From NCBI RefSeq assembly GCF_014822185.1, contig NZ_QVLR01000098.1, positions 92,672 to 156,671 of the forward strand: a stretch of 64,000 bases of DNA, in the 5' to 3' direction. Each line of letters starts with the position of its first letter. The first letter of the stretch is position 1. Shown here one piece after another: positions 18,501 through 25,211 of this stretch. The translations under genes were made by a program, and so were the position numbers. A model generated the notes under the pieces. That model saw only the letters and a list, made by a program, of their open reading frames with translations, made no database searches and had not been told where the DNA came from. This DNA comes from Azoarcus sp. Aa7 (GTDB lineage Bacteria; Pseudomonadota; Gammaproteobacteria; Burkholderiales; Rhodocyclaceae).

Positions 18501-18688
18501 TCGACCTGAAGGTCGTCGCGGAAGGCGTGGAGACGCAGGCGCAGGCGGATTTCCTGCGCGAGCGGGGGTGCGATTACCTGCAGGGCTACCTGATTGCCAG
18601 GCCGCTGCGCGCGGAAGCCTTCGAGGGCTTGCTGCGCCGCACGGTGCCGCAGGCCAGGCGTGCGGGGCTGGCGCTGGCGGCGGGGTAA
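15551..18688 (+). CDS. Membrane sensor GGDEF-EAL protein with two PAS domains
   Basis: About 1045 residues. A first membrane helix (TLYGAALTTLVVVVMVALSYF, about 23-43) and a second near 280 (WGLVAILLVGAAS) enclose a periplasmic Cache-like sensor. A HAMP-like stretch, a PAS3-type domain and a second PAS domain (ITSVNPAFCRITGH) follow. The GGDEF domain has an intact LGGDEF near residue 685, with the I-site REQD five residues before it. The EAL domain has EALIRW near 812 and DDFGTGFSS with KIDRSFV. Both activities could be intact, so the net effect on c-di-GMP is unclear. The ATG at 15551 has GAGGGG upstream and is preferred over the longer open frame. It stands alone. Confidence 0.88.
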   Translation: MRASRPSAPPVPDARKRMRLGLRGRYTLYGAALTTLVVVVMVALSYFNARTLVHGIAAGHLAQIASSVSDRIERTLDLARRELVALAAQPLLSNALLDSQGRDAYLRPFLARHTLPVSIDYNLVVTDYRGEPVAARKAPRSFRGEAWLADKVLRGETHAAIERLDSDAVLRVAVPILVNATGTFEGALVFEANLSQWLRSAGSPFDLHDDGLTEVALTAGGGMVMQRSFPGNSARLVSSSHAVNPGLPLSDPLLVRVSMDAEVFERPIEALLAEHVAWGLVAILLVGAASRALARAQTRRIEELASEAREVALTGRPRQGFSAGLFGNDEVGDVAASLVRLLEELKAHESELESLVEERTADLNRAQAIAQVGSWVYLPRVPRLELSAETRRLFGLSADLKLSWPILLEAVHPEDREMVRKAWKRVIAGESFDIEHRVLLHGEVRWVREIAERIALPGEPPRCVGTVEDVTERRQSEARMREAMVVFSASSQGIMTMDAQGTITSVNPAFCRITGHPAEEVIGQQSTIFRSVRQDDALHDAMWSTLKSCGEWEGEVWNRRRSGEIYPQWLTMSAVRGEGDGVVEYVAMFSDITERKQHEDEIWRQANFDALTGLANRSLLYDRLDRVLAHARRNGCKAGLLFLDLDGFKWVNDTLGHDVGDELLVEVARRLKACVREQDTVARLGGDEFTIVIGELQDIEDLRTVGEKVLGVLEEPIALAGTRHQISGSMGITVFPDDGEDVHSLLRNADIAMYKSKQNGKNRFHFYAREMQCDALKRMQVEADLRTALAHDEFTLEYQPIVAADSGELFGAEALIRWTHPQLGAVSPADFVPVAEDSGLIVPIGAWVLREAVRQMHAWRLLGHTLPHLAVNVSGVQFRDPALPDLVAEVMDAYAVVSGALTLEICESVMVDANSATEKRMRALKEQGVAYSLDDFGTGFSSLSYLKRFPVDIVKIDRSFVRDCADDRSDAHLVAAIINMAHSLDLKVVAEGVETQAQADFLRERGCDYLQGYLIARPLRAEAFEGLLRRTVPQARRAGLALAAG

Positions 18689-18720
18689 GGAATTGCGAAG
18701 GGGCTGCTGAGGGGCCGGGT

Positions 18721-19782
18721 TCAGTCCGTGTATTCGAAGCGCACGCGCTTGACGTTGCACAGCAGCTCGTAGGAGATCGTGTTCGCCGCCTCGGCGATGC
18801 GGTTCACCGGTACGTTGTTGCCCCACAGCTCGACGCGGCTGCCCAGCTTGGCGTCGGGCAGGTCGGTGAGATCGACGGTGAGCATGTCCATCGACACGCG
18901 GCCGATCAGGCGCGTGCGGATGCCGTCGACGGCGACCGGCGTGCCGTCGGGCACCGTGCGTGGATAGCCGTCGGCGTAGCCCATCGCGACGAGGCCGACG
19001 CGGGTGGGGCGTTCGGCGCGGAAGCGCGCGCCGTAGCCGAGCGGGGCGCCGGCGGGAATCTCGCGGATCGCCATGATCGCGCTCTCGAGCGTCATCACCG
19101 GGCGCAGGCCGTTGGGTTCGCCGGGCATCGGGTCGGCGCCGTACAGCAGGATGCCCGGGCGTGCCCAGTCGCGATGGGCGTCGGGCCAGCCGAGGATCGC
19201 GCCGGAATTCGCGAGGCTGCGCGGGCCGGGCAGGTCGCGGGCGGCGGCATCGAAGGCGGCGACCTGTTCGGGCGTGGACAGGACGTGCGGTTCGTCGGCG
19301 CGCGCGAAGTGGGTCATCAGCGTGATGCTGCCGACCCTGCCGTTGTCCTTGAGGCGTTGCCAGGCGGCGCGCAGTTCGTGCGGCATGAAGCCGGCGCGGT
19401 TCATGCCGCTGTTGACCTTGAGCCACACGTCCAGCGGCAGCGCGGGTTTCGCGTGGTCGATGATGCGGATCTGCTCGGCGTGGTGCACAACCATCCACAG
19501 GTCGTGGCGCACGACTTCGTCGAGTTCGTCGGCATCGAAGATGCCCTCGAGCAGCAGGATGGGCTGCTCGATGCCGGCCGCACGCAGTTCCAGCGCTTCC
19601 TCGAGGAAGGCGACGGCGAAGCCGTCGACCTCCGGGGCGAGGGCGCGCGCGCAGGCGACGGCGCCGTGGCCGTAGGCGTTGGCCTTGACGACGGCGAGCG
19701 CCCGGCCGCCGTGGCGGCTGCGGGCGAGGCGGTAGTTGTGACGCAGGGCGTCGAGATCGATCAGTGCGCGGGCGGGTCTCAT
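18721..19782 (-). CDS. dadX: Alanine racemase (catabolic type)
   Basis: 353 residues, the usual length. A fold-type III PLP enzyme interconverting L- and D-alanine in the cytoplasm. The PLP lysine is in [10 protein letters not shown] near residue 33. The second catalytic residue, the tyrosine of GYGARFRAE, is in the C-terminal half, and MGYADGYPR and [12 protein letters not shown] are family motifs. Its ATG overlaps the stop of dadA by four bases, so the two are co-translated. This pairing indicates the catabolic racemase that feeds D-alanine to the dehydrogenase, though if no other alr exists it would also supply cell-wall D-alanine. Confidence 0.93.
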   Translation of the reverse strand: MRPARALIDLDALRHNYRLARSRHGGRALAVVKANAYGHGAVACARALAPEVDGFAVAFLEEALELRAAGIEQPILLLEGIFDADELDEVVRHDLWMVVHHAEQIRIIDHAKPALPLDVWLKVNSGMNRAGFMPHELRAAWQRLKDNGRVGSITLMTHFARADEPHVLSTPEQVAAFDAAARDLPGPRSLANSGAILGWPDAHRDWARPGILLYGADPMPGEPNGLRPVMTLESAIMAIREIPAGAPLGYGARFRAERPTRVGLVAMGYADGYPRTVPDGTPVAVDGIRTRLIGRVSMDMLTVDLTDLPDAKLGSRVELWGNNVPVNRIAEAANTISYELLCNVKRVRFEYTD

Positions 19783-21080
19783 GCGGCGGGGGACAGGTTA
19801 AGGCCTTGCGAGCGTGAAGCCGCTACTTTGCCATAACGCGCGAGTCCCAGATCGGAATGACGGATCGCCGGCTGGCGGCCGGTGACCAGATCGGCCACCA
19901 GTTGCCCGGAGCCGCAGGCCATCGTCCAGCCCAGGGTGCCGTGGCCGGTGTTGAGGTAGAGCTGCGGATAGGCGGTCTCGCCGACGATCGGGGTGCCGTC
20001 CGGCGTCATCGGGCGCAGGCCGGTCCAGAATTCGGCCGCGGGAAGGTCGCCGCCGCCGGGGAAGAGGTCGCCGACGACCATTTCCAGCGTCTCGCGGCGG
20101 CGCGGGTTGAGCGCGAGGTCGAAGCCCGCGAGTTCGGCCATGCCGCCGACGCGGATGCGGTCGTCGAAGCGGGTGATGGCAATCTTGTAGGTTTCGTCGA
20201 GCACGGTGGACACCGGGGCCTTCGCGGCGTCGACGAGCGGCACGGTGAGCGAGTAGCCCTTCAGCGGGTAGACCGGCAGGTCGAGGCCCAGCGGCTTGAG
20301 CATCTTGCGCGAGTAGCTGCCCAGCGCGAGCACGTAGCGGTCGGCCGCGAGCACTTCGTCGCCGACCTGCACGCCGATGACGTCGCCGCCGCCCACCAGC
20401 ACTTCGCGGATGTCCTGGCCGAAACGGAACTCGACGCCCAGTTCGCGCGCCTTCTCGGCGAGTCGGGTGGTGAACAGCTGGCAGTCGCCGGTTTCGTCAT
20501 TGGGCAGGCGCAGGCCGCCGGCGAGCTTGTCGCGCACCGCGGCGAGCGCCGGTTCGGCACCGGCGAGGGTGTCGCGATCGAGCATCTGGAAAGGTACGCC
20601 GCATTCCTTCAGCACCTCGATGTCGCGCGCCGCGGCATCGACCTGGGCCTGGCTGCGGAAGAGCTGCAGCGTGCCGTTCGTGCGCTCTTCGTACGTGAGG
20701 CCGGTGTCGGCACGCAGCGCGCGCAGGACGTCGCGGCTGTACTCGGACAGGCGCATCATGCGTTCCTTGTTCACGGCGTAGCGGTCGGCGGTGCAGTTCT
20801 TCAGCATCTCGGCCATCCAGCGCAGCTGGAACAGGCTGCCGTCGGCGCGGATCGCGAGCGGCGCGTGGCGCTGGAACAGCCACTTGATCGCCTTCAGCGG
20901 GATGCCGGGCGCGGCCCACGGGGTGGAGTAGCCGGGCGAGACCTGGCCGGCGTTGGCGTAGCTGGTCTCGAGCGCCGGGGCGGGCTGGCGGTCGATGACC
21001 GTGACCTGGGCGCCGCTGCGGGCGAGGTAGTACGCGGTGGTGGTGCCGACGACGCCGCTGCCGAGGACGAGAACGCGCAT
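19779..21080 (-). CDS. dadA: D-amino acid dehydrogenase small subunit
   Basis: 433 residues, matching E. coli DadA in length. A membrane-associated FAD flavoprotein oxidising D-alanine and other D-amino acids to keto acids, with electrons going to the respiratory chain. The N-terminus [20 protein letters not shown] is the FAD-binding Rossmann motif, followed by [22 protein letters not shown], a DadA signature. [15 protein letters not shown] and [16 protein letters not shown] near the C-terminus are also typical. First gene of the dadA-dadX operon, divergent from the lrp-type regulator, whose products probably control it in response to alanine or leucine. Confidence 0.94.
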   Translation of the reverse strand: MRVLVLGSGVVGTTTAYYLARSGAQVTVIDRQPAPALETSYANAGQVSPGYSTPWAAPGIPLKAIKWLFQRHAPLAIRADGSLFQLRWMAEMLKNCTADRYAVNKERMMRLSEYSRDVLRALRADTGLTYEERTNGTLQLFRSQAQVDAAARDIEVLKECGVPFQMLDRDTLAGAEPALAAVRDKLAGGLRLPNDETGDCQLFTTRLAEKARELGVEFRFGQDIREVLVGGGDVIGVQVGDEVLAADRYVLALGSYSRKMLKPLGLDLPVYPLKGYSLTVPLVDAAKAPVSTVLDETYKIAITRFDDRIRVGGMAELAGFDLALNPRRRETLEMVVGDLFPGGGDLPAAEFWTGLRPMTPDGTPIVGETAYPQLYLNTGHGTLGWTMACGSGQLVADLVTGRQPAIRHSDLGLARYGKVAASRSQGLNLSPAA

Positions 21081-21137
21081 GACTGTCTCCGTGGATTTCG
21101 GTTCATTGAATATCGCCAGTCTAGTGATGGTTTGGTA

Positions 21138-21175
21138 GTGAAATTCACCTGAATTGACGCGTGATGAAGTGAATT
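21138..21175. promoter_or_regulatory. Candidate Lrp operator between dadA and lrp
   Basis: The 134-base divergent gap is AT-richer than its surroundings. It carries the perfect palindrome GTGAAATTCAC (21138-21148) and a second GTGAATTAC-like half further toward lrp. Lrp-type proteins bind repeated degenerate AT-rich sites, so this is a reasonable operator for dadA, lrp or both. No consensus promoter is clear. Confidence 0.4.
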
Positions 21176-21214
21176 ACCGTATATTCGGGCGGTGTTTACC
21201 TCCGGAATAGTGAA

Positions 21215-21679
21215 ATGCGCGAACTCGACCGCATCGACCGCCGCATCCTCGATCTGCTGCAGAAGGACGGCCGGATTTCGATGACCGATCTGGCGGCGAA
21301 GATCGGCCTGTCGGCGACGCCCTGCACCGAGCGCGTGCGGCGCCTGGAGCGCGAGGGCGTGATCACCGGCTACCACGCGCACGTGAATCCGCATGCGCTG
21401 GGCAAGAACCTGCTGGTGTTCGTCGAGATCAAGCTGTCGGCGAAGTCGGGCGAGGTGTTCGACCGCGTGAAGAAGGAGCTGAGCTTCGTGCCCGAGGTGA
21501 TGGAGTGCCATCTCGTGTCGGGCGACTTCGACTACCTCGTGAAGGCGCGCATCACCGAGATGGGCGAATACCGGCGCCTGCTCGGCAACATCCTGCTCAA
21601 GCTGCCGTCGGCGGCCGAGTCGCGCAGCTACGTGGTGATGGAGGAGCTGAAGGAGACGCTGTACATCGCCGCCGAGTGA
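21215..21679 (+). CDS. lrp: Lrp/AsnC-family regulator
   Basis: 154 residues. The N-terminal winged helix (LDRIDRRILDLLQKDGRISM, then LSATPCTERVRRLEREGVI) closely follows E. coli Lrp. The C-terminal RAM effector domain includes VMECHLVSGDFDYLVK and SRSYVVMEELKET, almost the Lrp wording. It probably binds an amino acid and acts as an octamer or dimer. Divergent from dadA-dadX, which suggests it is the DadR-type regulator of D/L-alanine catabolism, although global Lrp function is possible. It converges on the exported protein gene, with six bases between the stops. Confidence 0.9.
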   Translation: MRELDRIDRRILDLLQKDGRISMTDLAAKIGLSATPCTERVRRLEREGVITGYHAHVNPHALGKNLLVFVEIKLSAKSGEVFDRVKKELSFVPEVMECHLVSGDFDYLVKARITEMGEYRRLLGNILLKLPSAAESRSYVVMEELKETLYIAAE

Positions 21680-21685
21680 GGCGCC

Positions 21686-22414
21686 TCAGATCAGGCCCGG
21701 GATTTCGGGACGGAACAGCGAGTCGGCGATCGGGGTGTCGTATTCGACCGATTCGATGACCGAGCGGCCGATGTAGCGGCCCATCGCATAGTGGTGTTCG
21801 ACGGCGGCGTAGAGGCGGCCGTCCGTGGTGCGGAAATCCTCGTACACGGTGCCGAACACCATCTCGCTGCCGCCCGGGTGGACGAGGATGCCGCGCGAGC
21901 GCAGGATGCGCCCGGACTCCGGATCGACTTCGGCGACCATGCGCAGGTTGTCGCCGAGCGGCATTTCGACGAAGTGCAGGCGCACGTCGCCGAGGCGTTG
22001 CTCGCCGCCGTCGCGCAGCTGCTCGCGTGCGGCGAGCAGGTTCCACGGCAGGGCGACGCGTGCCGCCTGCAGGATCAACGCGCCGCGGAAGGCTTCGCTC
22101 ATCGGCTTGCTGCTTTGCCAGGCCGCGGGACCGTCGATGATGCGGGTCTCTACGCCGGAACGGTAACGGATCTCGATGCGGAAGCGTTCGGCGCCGCGAT
22201 AGGCGCGCAGCAGCGTGCCCTCGCCGCGGCTGTGCGAGAGCGTGCGGCCGCGCTGCAGGATGGAGTTCGGCAGCGTGATCGTGCCGTAGGCGCGCTCGAT
22301 GCGTTCGAGCAGCGGTCCGAGTTCGCCCGCGCCTGCCGTGCCGGCGAAGGCCAGCACCGCCGCGGCCAGGAGCAGCCGCAGCCAGGACGCAGGGCCGGCG
22401 GACCCGCAGCGCAT
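21686..22414 (-). CDS. Exported LolA-like protein of unknown function
   Basis: 242 residues with a Sec signal peptide (RLLLAAAVLAFAGTAGAGE). The mature part is rich in beta-strand patterns: GEGTLLRAYRGAERFRIEIRY, RIIDGPAAWQSSK, LRMVAEVDPESGRILRSRG. These resemble the half-barrel of LolA/LolB-like or outer-membrane-lipoprotein-sorting proteins, but no diagnostic residue is clear. It begins four bases after the EF-hand gene, so the two form an operon. Role unknown; a periplasmic carrier or envelope sensor is possible. Confidence 0.7.
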   Translation of the reverse strand: MRCGSAGPASWLRLLLAAAVLAFAGTAGAGELGPLLERIERAYGTITLPNSILQRGRTLSHSRGEGTLLRAYRGAERFRIEIRYRSGVETRIIDGPAAWQSSKPMSEAFRGALILQAARVALPWNLLAAREQLRDGGEQRLGDVRLHFVEMPLGDNLRMVAEVDPESGRILRSRGILVHPGGSEMVFGTVYEDFRTTDGRLYAAVEHHYAMGRYIGRSVIESVEYDTPIADSLFRPEIPGLI

Positions 22415-22418
22415 CGCC

Positions 22419-22748
22419 TTATTCCTTCTTCCAGCGGTCGTGACCGATGAATTCTTCCCAGTCGAGAAAGCCGTCGCGGTTCTTGTCGTTCTGGTCGAAG
22501 TTCTCGCTCTGGTAGGTGAAGCGGCCGGCGACTTCCTCGCGCGACAGCTTGCCGTCCTTGTCGGTGTCGGCGCTGTCGAAGCGCTCGATGGCCTTCTGGC
22601 GCGCGGCGCGGCCGACCTCGCCGAGGTGGTCGTTGCGGTCGAGCGAGGGGATGCGCGACTGGGCCGTCGCGGTGAGCGGGGTGGCCAGGGGGGCCGCCAG
22701 CGCGAGCGCGAGCAGGGTGGCGGCCAGGGGGTGTGCGGGGGAGTTCAT
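22419..22748 (-). CDS. Exported EF-hand calcium-binding protein
   Basis: 109 residues. A signal peptide (ATLLALALAAPLATPLTATAQ) is followed by two EF-hand loops: DTDKDGKLSREE and DKNRDGFLDWEE, both with Asp/Asn at positions 1, 3 and 5 and Glu at 12. They should bind Ca2+ in the periplasm. First gene of a two-gene operon with the LolA-like protein. The gap upstream (22749-23154) is shared divergently with the porin. Confidence 0.85.
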   Translation of the reverse strand: MNSPAHPLAATLLALALAAPLATPLTATAQSRIPSLDRNDHLGEVGRAARQKAIERFDSADTDKDGKLSREEVAGRFTYQSENFDQNDKNRDGFLDWEEFIGHDRWKKE

Positions 22749-23154
22749 GATCGGTTCGATACGGGGGGCGGGGAACGGCGCCGATGCGCGGTGGGCGCCG
22801 GGGTGTCGGAAGGATGTTCCGCCAAATCGCCGGCGCTGGCAATCGCGAACGGGCGAATATCCCCGGCCGGGAAGGCCGGAGGTGTTCCACCCTGTAACAA
22901 CTGTGCCGTCGGCCGCTTGCGCGCTGTGTCAAAGCGGATCAATTTTGTGTGGCGATATGGGGGTAATGCGTAGCGAAAATCGCTAAAAAGGCAGCGAAAG
23001 TGCGGTAATCCGGAATTGGCCCGGAGTTTGCGAAGTGCGCCCAGGCCCGCCCACCGGCGCGGCTGTACGCACCGGTTGTCGCCCTTCGGGACGGGGGCGC
23101 GGGGGCGGAACGCAAACAGACAAGGCAGCAAAACCAGAGGCCAAGGAGGAAACA
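22749..23154. other. Divergent intergenic region between EF-hand gene and porin
   Basis: 406 bases. It holds an inverted repeat TAGCGA-AAA-TCGCTA (22971-22985), the sigma-54-like element at 23016-23031 and the porin ribosome site AAGGAGG (23144-23150). No further gene is convincing. The porin frame is open upstream from 23035 without coding support. Confidence 0.5.
23016..23031 (+). promoter_or_regulatory. Sigma-54 (-24/-12) promoter for the porin gene
   Basis: TTGGCCCGGAGTTTGC has GG (23018-23019) and GC (23030-23031) separated by exactly ten bases. It matches the TGGCAC-N5-TTGC consensus except at one position. The transcript would have a leader of about 110 bases. A small palindrome lies 31 bases further up. 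Nitrogen or carbon-source control through an activator would follow. Confidence 0.5.
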
Positions 23155-24333
23155 ATGACTATTCGTGCGAAATCGGGTGTGTTGGGGCGGACGGCGGTCG
23201 CGGGCGCACTGTGCGCGCTGGGGTTGGGGCAGGCCCACGCGGTGAGCTTCTCGCAGGGCGACTCGACGATCGACATCAACGGCACGATCAACGGCTTCTA
23301 TTCGAGCCGCACGCAGGAGGTGGACGGGGTCAAGACGCGCGAATCGGCGCTGACCAACGGCCTGCTGCCGGGCTGGATCAATTTCGTGTTCACGACCAAG
23401 GTCGAGGGGCTGGACATCAAGGCGCATGTCGGCTTCGCGCCCGGCATCAACGACAAGTCGGACGTCGTCGGCCTGCCCACGAACCCGGGCTGCGGCGGTG
23501 CGAGCGGCTGTGACAGCCCCTTCTCGCAGATCGACACGCGCAACCTGTACTTCCAGTTCGGCGCGCCGGACTGGGGCACCGTGAAGCTGGGCCGCGACAT
23601 CGGCCTGTTCGGCCAGAAGATCATCCTGTCCGACATGACGCTGCTGGGCCTGGGCGGCAACAGCTACGCGGCGACGCCGTTCAACACCACCTTCGGCATG
23701 ATCGGCCACGGCTACATGTACACCGGTTTCCAGCCGCAGATCACCTACACGACGCCGACGATGGGCGGCTTCTCGGCCTCGGCAGGCATCTTCGATCCGA
23801 ACAGGTTCGCCGGCGACGAGACCAAGGATCCGGGCTTCCAGGCGATGCTGAACTACGACTGGAAGGCGGGCGCGAGCACGACCGGTTCGCTGTGGGCCGG
23901 CTACGTCCACCAGGGCACGAGCGGCGACGGCAGCTTCGACGCGAACGGTTACGAGCTCGGCGCGAAGATCGGCATCGGCAACTTCGAGGCGGTGGCCTAC
24001 GGCTTCGACGCGAAGGGGCTGGGGCTGTCGACGGTCGGCGCGCTGTACTTCTCGCCTTTCGAGAAGACCACGGGCAAGGGCTACTTCGTGCAGGGTACGT
24101 ACAAGTTCGGCAAGACCAAGGTCGGCCTGAACTACGGCGAGAACCGCGACAGCAGCGGGCTGCTGAGCGAAACCAACAAGTTCCGCTCGGCGACCCTCGG
24201 CGTGTACCACAGCCTGAACAAGTACATCACGCTGGTGGCCGAGTACAACCGCGAGAAGGGCTCCGGGGCGGATATCTTCCCGGGCGACCTGAAGACCCGC
24301 ACGATCTCGCTGGGCGGCATCCTGTTCTTCTGA
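23155..24333 (+). CDS. Outer-membrane porin
   Basis: 392 residues. Signal peptide with cleavage after AHA, then a beta-barrel pattern of alternating hydrophobic residues: STIDINGTINGFYSS, RNLYFQFGAPDWGTVKLGRDIG, GLNYGENRD, and a C-terminal strand TISLGGILFF ending in Phe as BAM substrates do. The segment FGAPDWGTVKLGRD is the loop-3 entry typical of Gram-negative trimeric porins. GGAGG lies just before the ATG. A single-gene transcript: a sigma-54-like promoter in front and a hairpin behind. Substrate unknown, perhaps an organic acid or nitrogen compound given that promoter. Confidence 0.87.
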   Translation: MTIRAKSGVLGRTAVAGALCALGLGQAHAVSFSQGDSTIDINGTINGFYSSRTQEVDGVKTRESALTNGLLPGWINFVFTTKVEGLDIKAHVGFAPGINDKSDVVGLPTNPGCGGASGCDSPFSQIDTRNLYFQFGAPDWGTVKLGRDIGLFGQKIILSDMTLLGLGGNSYAATPFNTTFGMIGHGYMYTGFQPQITYTTPTMGGFSASAGIFDPNRFAGDETKDPGFQAMLNYDWKAGASTTGSLWAGYVHQGTSGDGSFDANGYELGAKIGIGNFEAVAYGFDAKGLGLSTVGALYFSPFEKTTGKGYFVQGTYKFGKTKVGLNYGENRDSSGLLSETNKFRSATLGVYHSLNKYITLVAEYNREKGSGADIFPGDLKTRTISLGGILFF

Positions 24334-24347
24334 GCGTCACGTGTCAG

Positions 24348-24369
24348 CCCCGGCATCATGATGCCGGGG
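24348..24369 (+). terminator. Hairpin after the porin gene
   Basis: Perfect inverted repeat with stem CCCCGGCAT/ATGCCGGGG and loop CATG, 14 bases after the porin stop. No T-run follows, so it may act with Rho or serve as an mRNA 3'-end stabiliser. Confidence 0.55.
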
Positions 24370-24420
24370 GCTTGGCCCGGGGCGTTCCCGGGCCGGAGGC
24401 GGGGATGGCGGGAATCCCGA

Positions 24421-24457
24421 TATAATCGGACGCGCGTCGCGTCGACGGCGCGTCCGA
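24421..24457 (+). promoter_or_regulatory. Perfect -10 box and palindrome upstream of torR
   Basis: TATAAT (24421-24426) is directly followed by a 10-base inverted repeat (TCGGACGCGC, 24426-24435; GCGCGTCCGA, 24448-24457). The palindrome covers the expected transcription start, a position suited to a repressor or autoregulation. No consensus -35 is seen, so an activator may be needed. The leader to torR would be about 60 bases. Confidence 0.45.
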
Positions 24458-24491
24458 TGCTTCGTCCATCCTTACAGTTGCCCCGCCGACC

Positions 24492-25211
24492 TTGATCGAG
24501 AATCGACCCGTCAGACTCCTTGTCGTCGATGACGATCCGGTGACCCGTGCCCGGCTCGAGGCGTATTTCTCGAACGAGGGCTACGAGGTGCTGGCCGCGT
24601 CGAACGGCGAGGACATGTGGCGCACCCTTCACAGCGAGCCCATCGACGTCGTGCTGCTCGACGTCGGCCTGCCGGGCAAGGACGGGCTGGAGCTGGCGCG
24701 GGAGCTGCGTGTCCACGACGAGCGCCTGGGCATCATCCTCGTGACCGGGCGCAGCGACGACATCGACAAGATCGTCGGCCTCGAATCGGGCGCCGACGAC
24801 TACGTCACCAAGCCCTTCAATTCGCGCGAACTGCTCGCGCGCGTGAAGATCGTCCTGCGCGGCAACCGCAACCGGCCTGCGACGCAGGAATCCAATGCCT
24901 ACCGCTTCGGCCGCTGGACGCTGGACATCGGCCATCGGCGCCTGGTCGCGAGCGACGGCAGCCGGGAAAGCCTGACCCGCGGCGAGTTCGAGTTGCTGGC
25001 GAGCTTGCTGCGCCGGCCGGGCGTGGTGCTGAGCCGCGACCGCCTGATGCAGACCGTGAGCCACCGCGCCTGGGATCCCAACGACCGGACGATCGACGTG
25101 CTGATCTCGCGCCTGCGCGAGAAACTCGAGGACGATCCGAAGACGCCCGAGCTGATCGTGACCGTGCGTGGCGAGGGTTACCTGTTCGCGGGCGACGTCA
25201 CGTCCGCTTAG
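24492..25211 (+). CDS. torR: TMAO response regulator TorR (OmpR family)
   Basis: 239 residues. REC domain 7-120 with phospho-acceptor Asp57 (VVLLDVGLPGKDG), and the stretch GIILVTGRSDDIDKIVGLESGADDYVTKPF is nearly that of E. coli TorR. A winged-helix DNA-binding domain covers about 140-235 (LTRGEFELLASLLRRPG; TIDVLISRLREKL; VRGEGYLF). Only a TTG start at 24492 gives a full REC domain. It converges on torS with overlapping stops. Together with torS, torT and torA this identifies it as the regulator of TMAO respiration, acting on repeated decamers in front of torA. Confidence 0.92.
   Translation: MIENRPVRLLVVDDDPVTRARLEAYFSNEGYEVLAASNGEDMWRTLHSEPIDVVLLDVGLPGKDGLELARELRVHDERLGIILVTGRSDDIDKIVGLESGADDYVTKPFNSRELLARVKIVLRGNRNRPATQESNAYRFGRWTLDIGHRRLVASDGSRESLTRGEFELLASLLRRPGVVLSRDRLMQTVSHRAWDPNDRTIDVLISRLREKLEDDPKTPELIVTVRGEGYLFAGDVTSA

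Noticed and set aside
15988..19836. 1282-codon open frame on the plus strand
   Set aside because: It runs out of frame through the GGDEF-EAL gene and antisense through dadX. Composition is Arg/Gly/Ala-rich and no domain is visible.
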